Source: Candidatus Bathyarchaeota archaeon | GTDB lineage: Archaea > Thermoproteota > Bathyarchaeia > Bathyarchaeales > Bathycorpusculaceae | Assembly (NCBI GenBank): GCA_030668645.1 | Contig: DAOVFC010000035.1 | Location: 1 to 6,259 of the forward strand | Direction of reading: 5' to 3' | DNA length: 6,259 nt | Shown here: piece after piece, positions 4,187 through 6,259 of the stretch | Layout: every line of letters starts with the position of its first letter | Position numbering within the stretch: the stretch's first letter is position 1 | Position numbers and translations under genes: made by a program | The notes under the pieces: generated by a model | What the model was told of the DNA's origin: nothing | Databases searched by the model: none | The model's input: the letters and a program-made list of their open reading frames with translations, nothing else

Positions 4187-6259
4187 GTGGAAATAACAGA
4201 TCTGCCGATACCGGAATCCGTGAAAGAGACAATAATCAAAGCCGGAATCATGGAGCTTTATCCTCCACAGGAAGAAGCGGTCAAAGCTGGAGCGCTTAAG
4301 GGAAGAAACCTCGTTTTAGCCAGCCCGACAGCCTCTGGAAAAACCCTGATCGCTGAGCTTTGCTCGCTCAAGCACGTGCTGGAAAAGAATGGAAAGACCA
4401 TCTACTTAACACCCTTGAGAGCGTTAGCAAGCGAGAAATTCGAGGAGTTCAAAAGGTATGCTACGATAAGAAAACCTAACGGTAGACGAATAAAAATAGG
4501 CATCAGTACAGGCGAGTACGACAGCAGCGACCCGTGGCTTGAGAGACGGGATGTGATTATAACTACAAATGAGAAGGCGGATTCTCTTCTTAGGCACAGA
4601 GCCAGATGGATGGATGAGATCTCGCTTGTAGTCGCTGACGAGGTTCACCTGCTGAATGATGCGGAGCGTGGGCCTACGCTTGAGGTTGTTTTGGCGAGGC
4701 TGATGCAGATCAATCCGGATGTGCAGGTTTTAGCCTTAAGCGCAACGATAAGCAACGTTGAAGAACTGGCGGAGTGGCTTAAGGCGGGCTCTGTGACGAC
4801 CGAGTGGCGGCCCGTTCCGCTTAAGGAAGGGGTGCTCTTACACAACGAGATACAGTACAAGGATGGTGATGCTCGCAAGATAGAGATAGAGACGAAGAAC
4901 TCAGCGATAAACCTGGCTCGAAACATAATAAAATCAGGTGGACAGGCGTTAATATTTGCGGCGACGCGAAGAAACTCTGTTGCGCTGGCGAAAAAGGCTG
5001 CGGGTGAAGTTGAAGGGCTTCTATCCAAGCCCATAAAGCGTTCTTTGGAACGTGACGTGAAAAAGATACTGGCAACTGGAGAAAGAACGCGGATAAGTGA
5101 GCTTTTAGCGGAGTTGGTGAGGCGTGGCGCAGCTTTTCATCACGCTGGCTTGGGTGGTGGACACCGCAGGATAATAGAGGATTCTTTTCGAGAGGGAAAA
5201 ATTAAGGTTTTAACCGCCACACCCACGCTGGCTTTCGGCGTGAACCTGCCGGCTAGGATGGTTGTCATTCAGGATTACAGGCGATACGAACCGGGATATG
5301 GCTACTATCCGATCAGCGTCTTAGAGTACAAACAGATGGCGGGCAGAGCTGGAAGGCCGAAGTACGACAAGGTTGGTGAAGCGGTGCTCATAGCCAAAAC
5401 GGATGATGAAGCGGATTATTTGACGGAAAGCTACGTCCTTTCAAGTCCTGAACGGATATGGTCCAGACTCGCCGTTGAACGAATCTTAAGGTCCCATGTG
5501 CTAGCAACCATATCATCAGATTTCGCGCACACGGAACACGGAATCTACGACTTTTTTGGCAGAACTTTTTACGCGTACCAGTACGGCATAGGGGCGATTA
5601 AGGGCGTGGTAGCCAAGATTCTGAAGTATCTTTATGACGAGGAAATGATCGAAGTCAGCGGTGAAAACATCTACGCAACAAGGTTCGGAAAAAGGGTGAG
5701 TGAACTCTACATAGACCCGGTTTCAGGTGTAATCCTCCGCGACGCGCTGCGAAGAAAACACGCTTATCTAACAGAGTTAAGCATCCTCCATATGATCGCA
5801 CACACACCGGATATGGCTCCGAAGTTGCGACCGTACGCGCGGGAACTCGACGAGCTATCGGTTTTCGTGGATGAACACAAAGAAGAGTTTCTAGTAGACA
5901 TGCCTGAGGAGTGGGAAGACAGAATAGCCTACGAAGAGTTCTTAGGAGAAGCAAAAACCGCAAGAGTTCTGAAAGCATGGATTGAGGAAGCAAGCGAAGA
6001 CGAGATGCTTGAAAGGTTCAGGGTGCAACCAGGCGACCTCTACAGAACGATTGAAAACGCCAAATGGCTGCTTCACGCTACGCATCAGCTAGCGCTGCTC
6101 TTCGGCAACAAAAGGGCACTGCCGCCAATCCTCGAGTTGATGGAGAGAATAGGAAAAGGAGTTAGAAAGGAGCTGCTTCCTCTCGTTAAACTGAAGGGAG
6201 TTGGCAGGGTTCGCGGACGCATACTGTACAACGCTGGATTAAGAACAAATGAGGATGTG
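4187..6259 (+). CDS. hel308: Hel308 (HelQ-like) superfamily 2 DNA helicase, 3' end outside window
   Basis: ATP-dependent 3'-5' DNA helicase that acts on stalled or forked replication intermediates. The visible 691 codons run to the window edge without a stop; family members are about 690-720 residues, so little is missing. Visible motifs are Q motif LYPPQ (24-28), Walker A SPTASGKT (46-53, Lys52), TPLRAL (75-80), STGEY (107-111), DEVH (151-154), LSAT (184-187), and LIFAATRR (255-262). Then come FHHAGL (317-322), ATPTLAFGVNLPA (344-356) and QMAGRAGRP (383-391). After these lie the winged-helix region, the helical ratchet domain (around 500-650), and the start of the C-terminal helix-hairpin-helix, LKGVGRVRGRILYNAGL (669-685). 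GTG 4187 is chosen because DLPIPE directly after it is the usual Hel308 N-terminus and an in-frame TAA lies at 4163; the next ATG would remove residues near the Q motif. It is divergent from the Fe-S operon with no evident functional link. Confidence 0.95.
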   Translation, partial: MEITDLPIPESVKETIIKAGIMELYPPQEEAVKAGALKGRNLVLASPTASGKTLIAELCSLKHVLEKNGKTIYLTPLRALASEKFEEFKRYATIRKPNGRRIKIGISTGEYDSSDPWLERRDVIITTNEKADSLLRHRARWMDEISLVVADEVHLLNDAERGPTLEVVLARLMQINPDVQVLALSATISNVEELAEWLKAGSVTTEWRPVPLKEGVLLHNEIQYKDGDARKIEIETKNSAINLARNIIKSGGQALIFAATRRNSVALAKKAAGEVEGLLSKPIKRSLERDVKKILATGERTRISELLAELVRRGAAFHHAGLGGGHRRIIEDSFREGKIKVLTATPTLAFGVNLPARMVVIQDYRRYEPGYGYYPISVLEYKQMAGRAGRPKYDKVGEAVLIAKTDDEADYLTESYVLSSPERIWSRLAVERILRSHVLATISSDFAHTEHGIYDFFGRTFYAYQYGIGAIKGVVAKILKYLYDEEMIEVSGENIYATRFGKRVSELYIDPVSGVILRDALRRKHAYLTELSILHMIAHTPDMAPKLRPYARELDELSVFVDEHKEEFLVDMPEEWEDRIAYEEFLGEAKTARVLKAWIEEASEDEMLERFRVQPGDLYRTIENAKWLLHATHQLALLFGNKRALPPILELMERIGKGVRKELLPLVKLKGVGRVRGRILYNAGLRTNEDV

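Noticed and set aside
4645..5075. Two overlapping - strand open frames of 129 and 84 codons
   Set aside because: Both lie within the motif-rich helicase coding region of hel308 and are Ser/Pro/Leu-rich low-complexity translations typical of antisense shadows.
5655..5993. 112-codon - strand open frame
   Set aside because: It sits antisense to the conserved C-terminal part of hel308 and has no family resemblance or plausible start context.
4187..6259. Hel308 as a novel or defence-associated helicase
   Set aside because: All Hel308 motifs and the C-terminal helix-hairpin-helix are in normal order with no insertion or extra domain. It is an ordinary archaeal housekeeping repair helicase.
1..6259. 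CRISPR array, tRNA/rRNA genes, insertion sequences or attachment sites
   Set aside because: No regularly spaced repeats, cloverleaf-like segment, rRNA stretch, transposase frame or terminal inverted repeats were seen on reading both strands.

Overview
The window looks like chromosomal DNA from an archaeon. The main evidence is a nearly complete Hel308-type superfamily 2 helicase, a GTG start for that gene, AT-rich TATA-like elements at the expected distance upstream of genes, and T-rich rather than hairpin-type transcript ends. An uncultured Thermoproteota/Bathyarchaeia-like lineage is my guess. That guess rests on general impression only, because no rRNA or other marker is present.

Left edge to about 750 (+ strand). 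The window opens in the last 72 codons of a class I SAM-dependent methyltransferase, followed by a T-rich probable terminator. An AT-rich stretch then carries a TATA-like element and a perfect TTAGG-N4-CCTAA inverted repeat. It leads into the wreck of a ferrous-iron uptake locus: a feoA frame interrupted by an amber codon, running directly into 32 codons in another frame that read like the extreme C-terminus of FeoB. The rest of feoB appears to have been deleted.

800 to 4029 (- strand). Four genes are packed into one sulfur-mobilisation/Fe-S scaffold operon. In transcription order they are a NifS/IscS-like protein with unusual active-site replacements, an IscU-type scaffold with all three cluster-ligand cysteines, a fully canonical SufS cysteine desulfurase, and an 89-residue protein of unknown function. 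Junctions are a 1-base gap, a 4-base ATGA overlap and a 1-base TGATG overlap, so translational coupling is likely. SufS should supply persulfide sulfur and the IscU-like protein should be where the cluster is built. The first gene may be a non-canonical or partner subunit. No SufB/C/D genes are in the window.

4030 to 6259. A short divergent promoter region separates the Fe-S operon from hel308, which runs rightward off the window after 691 codons. Hel308 works on stalled replication forks and has no obvious functional tie to the Fe-S operon.

The two observations most worth following are the degenerate cysteine desulfurase paralogue heading the operon and the decayed feoA/feoB locus that still retains a plausible metal-regulated promoter.
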